Assembly: GCA_028689495.1 (NCBI GenBank)
Contig: JAQTWB010000006.1
Location: forward strand, 1-64,000
Direction of reading: 5' to 3'
Source of the DNA: a bacterium
Lineage (GTDB): Bacteria > Bdellovibrionota_C > UBA2361 > SZUA-149 > JAQTWB01
Length of the DNA: 64,000 nucleotides
Part shown: positions 53,601 to 63,137 of the stretch, one piece after another
Position numbering within the stretch: the first letter of the stretch is position 1
How the letters are laid out: each line of letters opens with the position of its first letter
The notes under the pieces: model-generated
The model's input: the letters and a program-made list of their open reading frames with translations, nothing else
What the model was told of the DNA's origin: nothing
Databases searched by the model: none
Program-made: the position numbers and the translations under genes

Positions 53601-53778
53601 CGATGTCGGTGCTATCTATCGAAGGGTTGATCCGTGCAATGGCGCTGTGAAACAGCTCAGGGAAGATATTGGTTTCCTCATCCCACTTGGCATCCTTGAG
53701 GGAGAGGTAACTGTAGCCAAGCCTGATCAAATGCAGAATGCAGGGAATCTTGACCCTTGAGTCTTCGCTGAAAACCAT
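50656..53778 (-). CDS. hsdR: Type I RM endonuclease HsdR, copy 2
   Basis: Identical to 16271-19393. Confidence 0.94.
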   Translation of the reverse strand: MVFSEDSRVKIPCILHLIRLGYSYLSLKDAKWDEETNIFPELFHSAIARINPSIDSTDIERLFIDVKLSLDNEDLGKAFYEKLTERSGTKLIDFTDFSNNSFHVVTELTCKNGDDEFRPDITLLINGMPLAFIEVKKPNNREGVLAERNRIITRSRNSRFRRFINITQLMVFSNNMEYDDGSPQPIEGAFYASPSYDSPVFNYFREDREVETLDLNRLLLEEDDAIENEVLRDNNLNVIKHSPEFLSNKAPDTPTNRICTSLFSPDRLSFLLRFALAYVNETDGLQKHVMRYPQLFATKAIEKELNAGVKKGIIWHTQGSGKTALAYYNTRFLTDYFQRQGTIPKFYFIVDRLDLLIQAQREFSGRGLVVHTIDSRDAFARDIKTTQVLHNHSGKPEITVVNIQKFQDDPDVVRAEDYDFSIQRVYFLDEVHRSYNPQGSFLANLSQSDRNAIKIGLTGTPLLGDDYNSRSLFGDYIHKYYYNASIADGYTLRLIREEIATNYKLSLQEALAAVKLQQGDVDRKLIYSHPKFVEPMLDYIVRDFEKSRSALGDASIGGMVICDSAEQARQMFEIFNAVYAAQPSPANASQDPDQPLNNVAEPESYTAKIQQENRVKCAALILHDVGSKDERKQWVEDFKAGKIDLLFVYNMLLTGFDAKRLKKLYLGRIIKAHNLLQALTRVNRTYKDFRYGYVVDFADIRKEFDKTNKDYFDELQSELGDEIEHYSNLFKSADEITQEIEAIKDILFSFNIENAEEFSRQISQMQDRTAVLALKKALADARNLYNLIRLQGDYTLLQQLDFHKLNQLYRETCNHLDLLNLKESIESATDTSNLLNVALEDVLFKFVKIREEELVLADKLKNTLRQTREALAENFDQQDPKFVTLREELERLFKKKKLNEVGQEEMTANIGALNAIHDKVKELNRQNNLLRAKYRGDAKYTRIHKRLQERGNVTQTERHLFDALVSVKALADEQVLQNTQLLANETYFERMMQPIVIGEFYTRQHIKLTPDATRTINQLVVAEYMNEFSAGGRAGLRAAV

Positions 53779-53892
53779 CTGCTGTACTCCTCCCTGTTAC
53801 TTTTTATGGGGCATGACCATGTCAAAGTGGTAATAATGCCATGCTTACAGAGGAGCAGTCCTGCTTGGGGCGTACAAGAGGTGATCTACCGT

Positions 53893-54420
53893 ATGAAAAT
53901 GACCGTCATTGCAGGGTTTTTGTTGTTTTCTCTCCCGGTTTTCGCCGATGTGACTGGCGTTGTTGTCGGCGTTGCAGACGGTGATACCGTCACGGTGCTC
54001 GACGCCGACAAGACCCAACACAAGGTGCGTGTTGCCGGAATCGATGCCCCTGAGAAAGCTCAACCTTTCGGACAGCGAGCCAAAGAGAGAATGAGCGGCT
54101 TGGTATTCGGGAAAGAGGTCCGCCTTGTAGGTGACAAGCAGGATCGTTACGGGCGAACTGTAGCAAAGGTGTGGGTGTCACCACCAGATTGTCAGCGTTG
54201 CCCCAAGACACTTGATGCCGGATTCGCTGTGCTGACATCCGGTCTTGCATGGCATTACAAGAAATACCAGAACGAGCAAAGCCTAGAGGACCGAGCGCGT
54301 TATTCGTTTGCCGAGAACGAGGCACGATCCAAACGTGCTGGCCTCTGGTCTGAGGCTGAACCTGTCCCACCGTGGGATTGGAGAAAGCTGAAACGGAATG
54401 GCAGGTCAGGGGATCTCTGA
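53893..54420 (+). CDS. Secreted thermonuclease-like nuclease, copy 2
   Basis: Identical to 19508-20035, with signal peptide. Confidence 0.88.
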   Translation: MKMTVIAGFLLFSLPVFADVTGVVVGVADGDTVTVLDADKTQHKVRVAGIDAPEKAQPFGQRAKERMSGLVFGKEVRLVGDKQDRYGRTVAKVWVSPPDCQRCPKTLDAGFAVLTSGLAWHYKKYQNEQSLEDRARYSFAENEARSKRAGLWSEAEPVPPWDWRKLKRNGRSGDL

Positions 54421-54448
54421 ACTTTGTTGAGATGGCTGCAATAGGAAA

Positions 54449-54475
54449 GGGGCATCACTGATGCCCCCTTTTCTT
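54449..54475 (+). terminator. Terminator after the thermonuclease gene, copy 2
   Basis: Counterpart of 20064-20090. Confidence 0.85.
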
Positions 54476-54499
54476 GATAGATTTATCTATCCATTATGG

Positions 54500-54676
54500 C
54501 TATTTCTGTAGCTTGGACGCTGCCGTTTTCTCGATCAGGTTGAGCTTGCTCGGGTGGTAATGGCTGTTGCGTTCCTCCTCGACAAAGACTTGGCAGCCAG
54601 TCTGCGAGAGGACAGTCCGAATCTCTCCATATTGAGTCCGGACTTTTTGTCCTGCCTGGAATTGCTTGTAATCCAC
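54500..54676 (-). CDS. Small basic SH3/KOW-like protein, copy 2
   Basis: Identical to 20115-20291. Confidence 0.55.
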   Translation of the reverse strand: MDYKQFQAGQKVRTQYGEIRTVLSQTGCQVFVEEERNSHYHPSKLNLIEKTAASKLQK

Positions 54677-54686
54677 GCTCAGTACC

Positions 54687-54974
54687 TTATTTCTTGGCAG
54701 CCTTCTTCGCCTTCCGACGGCAGTTGTACCAGTAGGTGACAGCGCCTTTCTCGGTGAGCGTTGCGCCCTGGACGAAGGCTGCAATAACGACATCCTTTTC
54801 CTCGTCCTTCAACGCCTCGAAGATGACCATTGCTGCGTCGGCCTTGCTCTTGCCGTCCTTGATGACGGCCTTGCCCTTGGCGATGGCCTCCTTGATCGCG
54901 GCTTTTCCCAGGTCGATCTTTTTCGGCTGAGCAGCGGCGGCGGTGGCTTCGGGGGCGGTTGCGGTCTTATCCAT
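54687..54974 (-). CDS. Small Ala/Lys-rich protein, copy 2
   Basis: Identical to 20302-20589. Confidence 0.6.
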   Translation of the reverse strand: MDKTATAPEATAAAAQPKKIDLGKAAIKEAIAKGKAVIKDGKSKADAAMVIFEALKDEEKDVVIAAFVQGATLTEKGAVTYWYNCRRKAKKAAKK

Positions 54975-55161
54975 GATATTTCCTCCAGATTTGCTGAGTG
55001 AGTTTGTCGATGACGGATTGCGGGGCGGTCTCGAATCCGGCGATGTCATCCAGCAAGCCGAGCAGGGCTTCAGTGAAGTCGTCGAACTCCATGCCTTCGC
55101 CGAAATCCTCGATGAGGATTTCTACAAGTTGTTGCTTCTGATCGGTTGTTAGCGTGTACAT
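54967..55161 (-). CDS. Small acidic protein, copy 2
   Basis: Identical to 20582-20776. Confidence 0.6.
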   Translation of the reverse strand: MYTLTTDQKQQLVEILIEDFGEGMEFDDFTEALLGLLDDIAGFETAPQSVIDKLTQQIWRKYHG

Positions 55162-55265
55162 CGTTGGTGCCTTTCTCTTGACCACAGGGGCACCATCCAA
55201 CCGATCCAAAGGTCGGGCAACGGCTTAGCTGGAAAATATTTCGGTGCTTGGAACGAACCCATCCA

Positions 55266-55304
55266 TCAGACGCTGAGGGTTGTTATCAACCATCGTCTGA
55301 GGAG
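55266..55304 (+). promoter_or_regulatory. Leader hairpin at a ribosome binding site, copy 2
   Basis: Counterpart of 20881-20919. Confidence 0.4.
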
Positions 55305-55312
55305 AAAAAGCC

Positions 55313-55579
55313 ATGCTGTTTTCATTGGGTCAAGTCGTCGTTACACGGAACTGCCTTAACTATGCGCAGGAGCACGGGATCAATCTGACCGAACTCGTTG
55401 AGCGCCATGCCAACGGCGATGACGGCGATCTCTGCAAGGCTGACCAAGCGTTGAACGATTTGGCTATCCAGTCTGAGGGGCGTGTTTTTTCAAGCTATAC
55501 GATCAACGCCGTGAAGTTCTACGTCATCACCGAATGGGACAGGAGCTACACGACCGTGATGCTGGCTGAAGACTACTGA
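55313..55579 (+). CDS. Plasmid/ICE-type conserved hypothetical protein, copy 2
   Basis: Identical to 20928-21194. Confidence 0.75.
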   Translation: MLFSLGQVVVTRNCLNYAQEHGINLTELVERHANGDDGDLCKADQALNDLAIQSEGRVFSSYTINAVKFYVITEWDRSYTTVMLAEDY

Positions 55580-55617
55580 GCTTCAAGCTGGGGGCTTTTC
55601 GATTAGCACGCATGGGA

Positions 55618-55642
55618 AGCCCACATCGAGTGGGCTCTGTTT
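55618..55642 (+). terminator. Terminator of the 88-aa protein gene, copy 2
   Basis: Counterpart of 21233-21257. Confidence 0.65.
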
Positions 55643-56269
55643 TCATCTGTACTTCGGAAACCTGCCTTCTTCGAGATTCTTCATCAACTTGTTTGCCCAC
55701 TGCAAATAGCGGCTAACAGTCGAACTCAAGATTGCTTTTTTATCTACAAGCTCGTCATGGGTATCGGTCTTTGTAGTGGCCTGGCTTGGATTCATCTTCA
55801 GTTTCTCGGCGATCTGCCACAGCCGCAGACTTGTAGTTTCTCTCAAGTCATAAATCTTCAACATCAATTCCAGGGTATCGAGTGTTGTCTTCCCTGAGAT
55901 TTCACACCATTCAAAATCAGAGTACGTCTTGTGCTTTGGTCTGCCTACTTTTCCTGGATGGTGTTTCGTAAGCAGCTTCCTGAACTGTTTGACGAGTTGA
56001 TCCTTCGGGACATTCATGTCGATGAATACACACAGGTCTAGATCGTAAATTTCTGGTGGTGTGTACCAATGTCGGTATTCCTCTTCATTTTTGATGATCT
56101 GGAAACCGATTAATTTGTCCGCAAGGTCTTCCAAATATTCCTTGTTTTCGGCCATCCACTGATCGAACGGGACGTTTGTGCTGGTGAACAGGTGCGACAA
56201 ATCCCCTGATTCACTGGCTTTCACCGTTCGTTTGGCCCACTCATACAGCAGTTGGTGCTTGTCCATCAT
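55643..56269 (-). CDS. Hypothetical 208-aa possible regulator, copy 2
   Basis: Identical to 21258-21884. Confidence 0.55.
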   Translation of the reverse strand: MMDKHQLLYEWAKRTVKASESGDLSHLFTSTNVPFDQWMAENKEYLEDLADKLIGFQIIKNEEEYRHWYTPPEIYDLDLCVFIDMNVPKDQLVKQFRKLLTKHHPGKVGRPKHKTYSDFEWCEISGKTTLDTLELMLKIYDLRETTSLRLWQIAEKLKMNPSQATTKTDTHDELVDKKAILSSTVSRYLQWANKLMKNLEEGRFPKYR

Positions 56270-56281
56270 TTTTCCAGGGCG

Positions 56282-56316
56282 TTGCAACACAGTAATTGGT
56301 TCTTATTGTGTTGCAA
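56282..56316. promoter_or_regulatory. Inverted repeat TTGCAACACA...TGTGTTGCAA, copy 2
   Basis: Counterpart of 21897-21931. Confidence 0.6.
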
Positions 56317-56589
56317 ATATGCGTATGTCGTCAATCTCAATAAAGTCACATCCAAGCTGTTGTTGGATGTAGTCGCCGAGTCAATCAAAAGTCAAGCCCT
56401 CGGATAGCAACACAGTGAGTTAGGAACGGTTGGCCCAGAGATAGGTATCCCAATACCGAATCGACGATCAATGGACATGACGAATAAGAATCCATTCGCC
56501 AATCAAAGGACCTCCAACCCGTTCGCCGTGTAATTCGGTCGTGCCCTCACTGTTGAAAATGCGCCTAGTTCACATTTAGTTAATCAATG
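56317..56589. other. Control region before the replication operon, copy 2
   Basis: Counterpart of 21932-22204. If it is an origin, the array has two. Confidence 0.4.
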
Positions 56590-56617
56590 AAAAAGGACCC
56601 CTTGCGGTCCTTTTTTT
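56590..56617 (+). terminator. Leader terminator before the replication operon, copy 2
   Basis: Counterpart of 22205-22232. Confidence 0.7.
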
Positions 56618-56629
56618 ATGGAGATTTTT

Positions 56630-57418
56630 ATGGCTAAACATAACCCAGGTGATCTGCTTACCTCTGACTGGAATCCTGTCGTTGGTTGCCAACGTTACTC
56701 CGCTGGTTGCCGCGACTGCTGGTGGCTCGACGGAATCATGCCTTGGCAAATTCGCCTCGGAAACCTGCCCGAGACAGTAACTGAAGGTGGGCCGACCGAA
56801 CTTGACGCTCGATTTGATCCCGCGAAATTGCGTCCCAAGAAAGGCATTGTCGGCGTGGTTCAGCACGGCGATCTGTTCTGGGACAAGTTCTCTGACGCAA
56901 CCATCCACCGTGTCCTCGACGTGGTCGATCAAGTTGCTCGGGAGCGTGAAGAGAAGAACTTCTGCCGCGCAAAACTCGGCAAACCAACCGACAACACCAA
57001 ATACATCCTCTGGACGAAGCGAGGCGAACGTATGGCGAGCTTTCTGGATGTTCGCTATCCGCAGGGTGTTCCACCTTACATCGCGTGTGGCGTCTCGGTC
57101 GAAAACCAAGCGCTGGCCGATGAGCGCCTTCCTCACTTGCTTCGAGTTCAAGGTCATCGCTTCGTGATGATCGAGCCAATGCTCGGGCCGATTGACCTCA
57201 CTGGCTATGAAGACGTGGATTGGGTGGTGCTTGGCTCGGAAACAGGTACGGAGCGTGCCCGCCCACTCAATCTCGATTGGGCTCGCCAAGTACGAGATTT
57301 CGCTGTGGCGAACAGCCTGCCGTTTTTCATCAAGCAGGTTGGACCAAGCCACAAAGCGCCAGTCCGCTGCCTCGATGGGCGGACCTGGGACGAGTTCCCA
57401 GTGGGATTCAACAAATAA
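56630..57418 (+). CDS. DUF5131 / Gp37-Gp68-like protein, copy 2
   Basis: Identical to 22245-23033. Confidence 0.8.
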   Translation: MAKHNPGDLLTSDWNPVVGCQRYSAGCRDCWWLDGIMPWQIRLGNLPETVTEGGPTELDARFDPAKLRPKKGIVGVVQHGDLFWDKFSDATIHRVLDVVDQVAREREEKNFCRAKLGKPTDNTKYILWTKRGERMASFLDVRYPQGVPPYIACGVSVENQALADERLPHLLRVQGHRFVMIEPMLGPIDLTGYEDVDWVVLGSETGTERARPLNLDWARQVRDFAVANSLPFFIKQVGPSHKAPVRCLDGRTWDEFPVGFNK

Positions 57419-57512
57419 AAAGTATCCGAGGCTCGACGAGGAGGAATGGTCCTCCTCATTCGCGCCGGATGTGTAGCAAAGCCTTTAAGTCACTTTTCAT
57501 AAGGAGAAAATC

Positions 57513-58217
57513 ATGAAGACTTATATCCAAGACCAAGTTGTGTCGTTCTGCAAAACCCGCGAAGCCTTCGGTGGCCTTTCCAATATGGCCGCTGGCTATT
57601 TGATCACGCTGTACGGAATTCGCTGCAAAACCAGTGAGCATCTTTATCAGGCCTTGAAATTTCCGAATCATCCGGAAATTCAAGCAGAAATCCTGGCAAA
57701 ACCGAGCCCGATAGCGGCCAAGATGGTTGCAAAACGCTGCCGCCATCTTATTCGCCCAGATTGGGAAGAGATCAAGCTCCCGGTGATGGCGTACTGCTTG
57801 CGTGCGAAGTTGCAGTGCAATTTTCAGCGATTCGGTAGCCTGCTGCTATCCACTGGCGATGCCGACATTGTTGAAATCTCGTCGAAGAACGACACCTTCT
57901 GGGGATGTATTCCTCAAGATGATTTGCTTGTGGGCCATAACCACCTCGGTATTCAACTGACCAATCTTTGTGATGAGTTGGTCAACGACGAGGATGGCAT
58001 TCATATCAGTCTTCGTGATGAGTTGGTTAATGACGAGGATGGCATTCATATAGCGATGCTTGCTCCTCCTGACGGGGTTGAGCTTCGATTGATGGGGCGT
58101 GTCCTTGGACCCCTCGAGTTCTATATCCCGGGCGTCAAGGAAATTGAGGATCCGCTCGCTGTAATCCGTGCCCGTCGCGTCAAAAAACAACTTAACTCAA
58201 CCAATGGAGGTTTCTAA
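57513..58217 (+). CDS. NADAR-family protein, copy 2
   Basis: Identical to 23128-23832, including the internal duplication. Confidence 0.82.
   Translation: MKTYIQDQVVSFCKTREAFGGLSNMAAGYLITLYGIRCKTSEHLYQALKFPNHPEIQAEILAKPSPIAAKMVAKRCRHLIRPDWEEIKLPVMAYCLRAKLQCNFQRFGSLLLSTGDADIVEISSKNDTFWGCIPQDDLLVGHNHLGIQLTNLCDELVNDEDGIHISLRDELVNDEDGIHIAMLAPPDGVELRLMGRVLGPLEFYIPGVKEIEDPLAVIRARRVKKQLNSTNGGF
57966..58055 (+). repeat. 45-bp tandem duplication in the NADAR gene, copy 2
   Basis: Counterpart of 23581-23670, with the same unit differences, so the small duplication predates the large one. Confidence 0.85.
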
Positions 58218-58218
58218 C

Positions 58219-58452
58219 ATGGCAAAACTCACAATTCTTCCGAGCGGTGACGCTCTCGATATGCGCACGGTATCTGCAATCACACTCTTTCCGGGTAAGG
58301 GGGTTTCGTGTTTTGACGACCAGCGTCGTTTTCTCACATTGATTCGTGTGGAGGACGCAGACAAGGCCAAACAGGTGCGCCAAATTCTGATTCAACTCAC
58401 CCAGCCTGGGATGGGGGCGCTTCAGCCCGATTGGAGTTTCCTCGAACAGTAA
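58219..58452 (+). CDS. Hypothetical 77-aa protein of the replication operon, copy 2
   Basis: Identical to 23834-24067. Confidence 0.65.
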   Translation: MAKLTILPSGDALDMRTVSAITLFPGKGVSCFDDQRRFLTLIRVEDADKAKQVRQILIQLTQPGMGALQPDWSFLEQ

Positions 58453-58526
58453 TCCGTTCTTATGAACGCAGACCTGTGAGGGGTAGTGGGAAACCGCTAC
58501 CCCTCACTGTATTTGGAGAAATAAAA

Positions 58527-61187
58527 ATGGAAAACATGATTGAAATTTCCGCCCCGGAAACCTGGTGTAGGTCGTCGAAAGGGGAATATGTACCGGACTG
58601 TTACACCAACTGTCCAGAGCCTGAAATCGAAATGGATTTCGATGCCGACCTGAAGCGCTGGGAGCAGCAAACAGGCCATTACATTGCTGATTTCAGCGCT
58701 GCAGATCAGGACAAGCCTCGGAAAGGGCAGGGGCCGACGGTTTATATCGGCTTCGACTCGGAATTCGTTCCAGGCGACGAAGAGAGCAATAACGTGATCT
58801 TGAGCCTTCAGTTTTATTTGATAGGCGAGCGCGGTGTGATGGAGCGGGTTGTTTATCCGCGTGGGCCAGAGAAAAGCCAGCGTCCGCACTTCCGCAAAAT
58901 TATTTTTGACTTGATCCACGAGGCAATGGATCGCGGGGTAGCCCTCGAATGGCCGAACCATGTCGTGTTGGTGGGCTTTTTCCTGCGCATCGACTTGCAG
59001 GCGTTTGGCGACCTCGTTTCGTTCAAGAAGGAACTGGAAAACGTTGGTGGCCGCGTGGCCTCGGTAAAAACCTCACTCATCTTGACGCCTGAGGAAGATG
59101 ACCTTGAATGCTTGCTGAATAACAAAACCTACATGGCGACGGATCGTGACGGGGTGTTCCGCATCCTGAAGGTTCGCTTTGTCGATGCTGGCGGCCATGT
59201 GGCGATGGGTACTTCGCTAGCTCAAATCGGTGACTTGCTTGGCCTGCCGAAGCTTGACCTGCCGGAAGGCTATCTCAAGGAACGGATGGATTTGCTGCTG
59301 GAGGGCGATAAGCAGGCCTTCGAGAGATACGGCCTCAGGGACTCGGAAATTGCTGTCCGGTTTTATCTTCGCCTGCTCAGCTTTGCAAAAGAGCACACCG
59401 GAAAGGCGTCGCTACCTGCGACCGCCAGCAGCCTTGCCGTCCGCATCTTCACCTCGAAGCTCGAAGAGAGCCAAGTCGATTTCAATGCGGCATTTGGTGT
59501 GACGCAATGCGCCAGCACCTACTGGAACTCAGCAAGGGAGCAGGTAGTAAGCAAAAAAGAAAAGGCGCTTACGCCGATGCGAAAGGCCAACGAGTCGTTT
59601 GTTGCTGATTGCTACAGCGGCGGTCGTAACGAGTGCTACGCCTTTGGCCCGACGACCATCGGTATCTACAACGATTTCGATCTGGCAGGCGCATACACGA
59701 CTGGGATGGTCGATCTGCGCCATATCGACTATGACAACTTCTGGTATTCGAAGGACACAACCGATTTTGTCGGGCATGTACTCGGGTTTGCCTATGTGCG
59801 CTTTGCTTTCCCGGATGGCACTCGCTTTCCGTCGATGCCGGTGCGGAATTCCCAAGGCGGACTGGTTTATCCGCTGACAGGATTTTCGTACTGCACAGCC
59901 CCAGAGATCGAGGTAGCGCTGAACCTCGGTTGTCAGATCGACATCTTGCATGGCGTGATTTTCCCGTGGTGTGAAGGCGATGGCCGGCTGTTCGAGCCTT
60001 TCGTGATGCATATCCGTTCGCTGCGGAAGTCATTCGAGAAAGGCAGCCTCGATGAGTTGTACGCCAAGCTCCTCGGGAACAGCTTGTACGGGAAGACAGC
60101 GCAAGGCCTGAAGGCAAAGACGGTCTTCGACTCTCAGGGGATGAAGAGTGTTGAACTACCTCATTCCATTTTGACGAATGCCGCCATCGCAGCACACACG
60201 ACGGGCTTCGTTCGCGCTGTTCTCAGCGAGCAAATTGCTGGAATCCCTCCGCATCGAAATGTGATCAGCGCCACGACGGATGGCTTCATCACGGATGCCG
60301 ACGAGTCCGAGTTGGTGTTGGATGGGCCGATGGCAAAACGCTTTCAGGCCCTCTGCGAACGGGTTTCTCCCGGTAGCAAGATGCTGGAACGCAAGCATCG
60401 TGTGCGGCAGCTGATCGCGATGAAAACTCGTGGTCAGGTCACGGCCATTCCGTTCGAGAGCGAGCCATTCATTCTCGCAAAAGCGGGGGTGTCACCGCAG
60501 GTCGAACATGCGCTGCACAACGAATTCATGGTCGATTTGTTCATGAGTCGTAGCCCCGGCGACATGACGGTCACTCGCCCATTCACGCCGTTTCGGGAGC
60601 AGTGGGTCAAAGACGCTGACGTGGTTCGCCTGACTCGGGAATCGAGGCTGAACCTTGAGTTCGACTTCAAGCGCCGCTTGGTTGAGCCGCAGCAGGTTGC
60701 TGTCGCTGATGGCGAGCACCTCTCGATGAGCAGTGTGCCTTGGTATGACCTCGCGGAATGCGAGCGTGCAAGGGCCATTTTCGACGGCTGGCGTGACAAG
60801 CACTGCCTGAAGACCTTTGGGGATTTACATGACTGGGAGGACCACTACCAGTTTGCCTTGGTACGGGACCGCATCGGCAAAGGTAATGGCCGCAGTTTCG
60901 GGATACGTCCAACAAGCGGCGGTATCACGGATGTGTTCCGCCGCATGTTCTTGCGTGCCTACACGCAAGGCCTCTGCGGATTGACCAAAACGATGACCTA
61001 TCCCGAGTTGGCTGACTGGCTCACCGAGCGTGGCTATCCGACCAAGGTCAATGACGTGAAAAACGCTGTACGGGCTGAGTTCATTGAGCACGCAGTGCCA
61101 TCGACGCCACGTATAGAAGAACTGAAAACGGTGCTTGTGGAAGGGTTCCCGAGCATCGAGATCGAAAAATTTATTTCAACCAACTAA
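58527..61187 (+). CDS. Family B DNA polymerase, copy 2
   Basis: Identical to 24142-26802, all exonuclease and polymerase motifs kept. Confidence 0.85.
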   Translation: MENMIEISAPETWCRSSKGEYVPDCYTNCPEPEIEMDFDADLKRWEQQTGHYIADFSAADQDKPRKGQGPTVYIGFDSEFVPGDEESNNVILSLQFYLIGERGVMERVVYPRGPEKSQRPHFRKIIFDLIHEAMDRGVALEWPNHVVLVGFFLRIDLQAFGDLVSFKKELENVGGRVASVKTSLILTPEEDDLECLLNNKTYMATDRDGVFRILKVRFVDAGGHVAMGTSLAQIGDLLGLPKLDLPEGYLKERMDLLLEGDKQAFERYGLRDSEIAVRFYLRLLSFAKEHTGKASLPATASSLAVRIFTSKLEESQVDFNAAFGVTQCASTYWNSAREQVVSKKEKALTPMRKANESFVADCYSGGRNECYAFGPTTIGIYNDFDLAGAYTTGMVDLRHIDYDNFWYSKDTTDFVGHVLGFAYVRFAFPDGTRFPSMPVRNSQGGLVYPLTGFSYCTAPEIEVALNLGCQIDILHGVIFPWCEGDGRLFEPFVMHIRSLRKSFEKGSLDELYAKLLGNSLYGKTAQGLKAKTVFDSQGMKSVELPHSILTNAAIAAHTTGFVRAVLSEQIAGIPPHRNVISATTDGFITDADESELVLDGPMAKRFQALCERVSPGSKMLERKHRVRQLIAMKTRGQVTAIPFESEPFILAKAGVSPQVEHALHNEFMVDLFMSRSPGDMTVTRPFTPFREQWVKDADVVRLTRESRLNLEFDFKRRLVEPQQVAVADGEHLSMSSVPWYDLAECERARAIFDGWRDKHCLKTFGDLHDWEDHYQFALVRDRIGKGNGRSFGIRPTSGGITDVFRRMFLRAYTQGLCGLTKTMTYPELADWLTERGYPTKVNDVKNAVRAEFIEHAVPSTPRIEELKTVLVEGFPSIEIEKFISTN

Positions 61188-61198
61188 AGGAGTAAATC

Positions 61199-62587
61199 AT
61201 GGAACAAAATCAAAACACCACCACCTCGGTGGCTAACTGGCCTATCGCTGAAGCAGCTACGGATGACGTTAAGGAATTCATCAAGCAGTTTTATCCGCAG
61301 GGTCTCGTATATCTGCACAACTCGTTTCTTGCCTACGCAGATGGATACTGGAGGGCTCAAGATGATCGCTCCGATGTTCAGCGCTCCATCGCGAAATTTT
61401 TTGGTAGTAACGCTACGGCTGCCAAGGTTCGCGAGTTGTTCGTCATGTTGAAGTTGTCCTGTGTGGTCAAGGACAGCATTTTCAAGCCGAACCACAACTT
61501 CATTTGTTTCAAGAACGGTGCGCTCGATATGACGACCTATAGCCTTGTGCCGCACGATCCGACGATGTGCCTGCGCTCTGGCCGGAACGTGGATTGGGAT
61601 GAGAGCGCCAAGGCACCGACGTTCGAGAAGTTTTTGGCTGACGTGTTTCGTGACGACCATGATCGCGACCAGAAAATCCAATTCGTGCGTGAGTGGATGG
61701 GGCTTTGCCTGATCCCTGATACCAGCTTCGAGAAATTTGTGGTTTGCGTTGGGGATGGTGGCAACGGGAAGTCCGTCCTGCTAAAGCTTATGTCCGAGTT
61801 AGTCGGTCATGAAAACGTCTATAGCGCACCTGTTCAACGCCTCGGAAATCGCCGCGCCTTGGCTGAGCTTGATGGAAAGTTGCTGCTACTGAGTTCTGAG
61901 ATTAACGAGAATACTGTGATGGATGACGGCATTCTCAAGCAGATTGTCAGCGGTGACATGGTGGAGGCGGAGCGCAAGTACGAGCATCCTTTTTCCTTCA
62001 CGCCTTCTGCACGCATCATGCTGGCGACTAACCATTTGCCGAAATTGCGCGATGTCACCCACGCTTTTTTCCGTCGCTTGGTGATGATCCGTTTCAACCG
62101 CAATTTCACTGCCGACGAGATGGATATGCATCTCCCGGCAAAATTGTCTTCCGAGCTGTCTGGAATCTTTGCGGTGGCTGTTCGTGGTTTGCGCTCGCTG
62201 CGTGAGCGTCAGCGTTTTGATGTTCCCGCATCGTCTCTTGCAGCCGCTGAGCAATACCGTGAGGATTCGGATTACATCAAGATGTTTGCCGACGAGGCGG
62301 TCGAGCGATGCAATGAAAAGGGCATGCGCCCCGCTGCTTTGTACAAGCTGTATTCGAGCTGGGCGAGTGCTTATGGCATCCTGATCGAAAACAACATTGT
62401 CCTCGGTAAGCGCTTGCGTCAGCTTGGTTTCGAGAAGACTCGCTCGAATGGCAAGGACTACTGGCGTGTAAAGGTGACCCCTGCCGGTGAGGAAATTTCC
62501 ACTAAGCGTTCTGTACGCCCCGTTGATCTGCCTGCCGTGAAACCTGATGAGAGAGCGGCAAACGATGCAATCCCTCTTGCTGCTTAA
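61199..62587 (+). CDS. D5-type SF3 helicase, copy 2
   Basis: Identical to 26814-28202. Confidence 0.9.
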   Translation: MEQNQNTTTSVANWPIAEAATDDVKEFIKQFYPQGLVYLHNSFLAYADGYWRAQDDRSDVQRSIAKFFGSNATAAKVRELFVMLKLSCVVKDSIFKPNHNFICFKNGALDMTTYSLVPHDPTMCLRSGRNVDWDESAKAPTFEKFLADVFRDDHDRDQKIQFVREWMGLCLIPDTSFEKFVVCVGDGGNGKSVLLKLMSELVGHENVYSAPVQRLGNRRALAELDGKLLLLSSEINENTVMDDGILKQIVSGDMVEAERKYEHPFSFTPSARIMLATNHLPKLRDVTHAFFRRLVMIRFNRNFTADEMDMHLPAKLSSELSGIFAVAVRGLRSLRERQRFDVPASSLAAAEQYREDSDYIKMFADEAVERCNEKGMRPAALYKLYSSWASAYGILIENNIVLGKRLRQLGFEKTRSNGKDYWRVKVTPAGEEISTKRSVRPVDLPAVKPDERAANDAIPLAA

Positions 62588-62620
62588 CTCCAGTTATCAA
62601 AATTTGTAGAGGAATAAATC

Positions 62621-63073
62621 ATGAGCAACAATTTAAAAGTACACAATTTTGGTGCTGTTATTCGGGTTGTACATGGGGGCAAGTTTGGGGGCATGGCTTG
62701 CGTTGGCGGGAAAGCCGTTAAGTATCTGGATGCTGACATGGTCATGCGGTGTAGCCAAGCCCAAAACCCCGGGAAGCCGATTACGAAAGACGGTTTGATT
62801 CAGGCTTATGCACTCCAGCTTATTATCAAATTCATGGAGCGCTACCAGCCTGAGGCTGACCTTGAAAAACTATCAGGTTGGTCGCGGGGAGATGCCTATG
62901 CTGTTTCTAAACTGCGTGGCACTCCATTCTGGATGATGGTGGCAGACACTGACAGTGACAAAATTGAAATTAATACGCTCACGAAGGCACAGTACATCGA
63001 TTATTGCCGAAAGTTTGATCGTGAGATGCACAAGGAAAAGCCCTTTGAGGGAGTGCTGACACTTGCTGCATAG
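62621..63073 (+). CDS. Hypothetical 150-aa protein, copy 2
   Basis: Identical to 28236-28688. Confidence 0.65.
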   Translation: MSNNLKVHNFGAVIRVVHGGKFGGMACVGGKAVKYLDADMVMRCSQAQNPGKPITKDGLIQAYALQLIIKFMERYQPEADLEKLSGWSRGDAYAVSKLRGTPFWMMVADTDSDKIEINTLTKAQYIDYCRKFDREMHKEKPFEGVLTLAA

Positions 63074-63082
63074 TCGCTTGAT

Positions 63083-63117
63083 AAAAAGCCCGCCCCCGAA
63101 ATCAGGCGGGCTTTTTT
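63083..63117. terminator. Bidirectional terminator, copy 2
   Basis: Counterpart of 28698-28732. Confidence 0.9.
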
Positions 63118-63137
63118 ACTTTCAAACGCTTATTTCC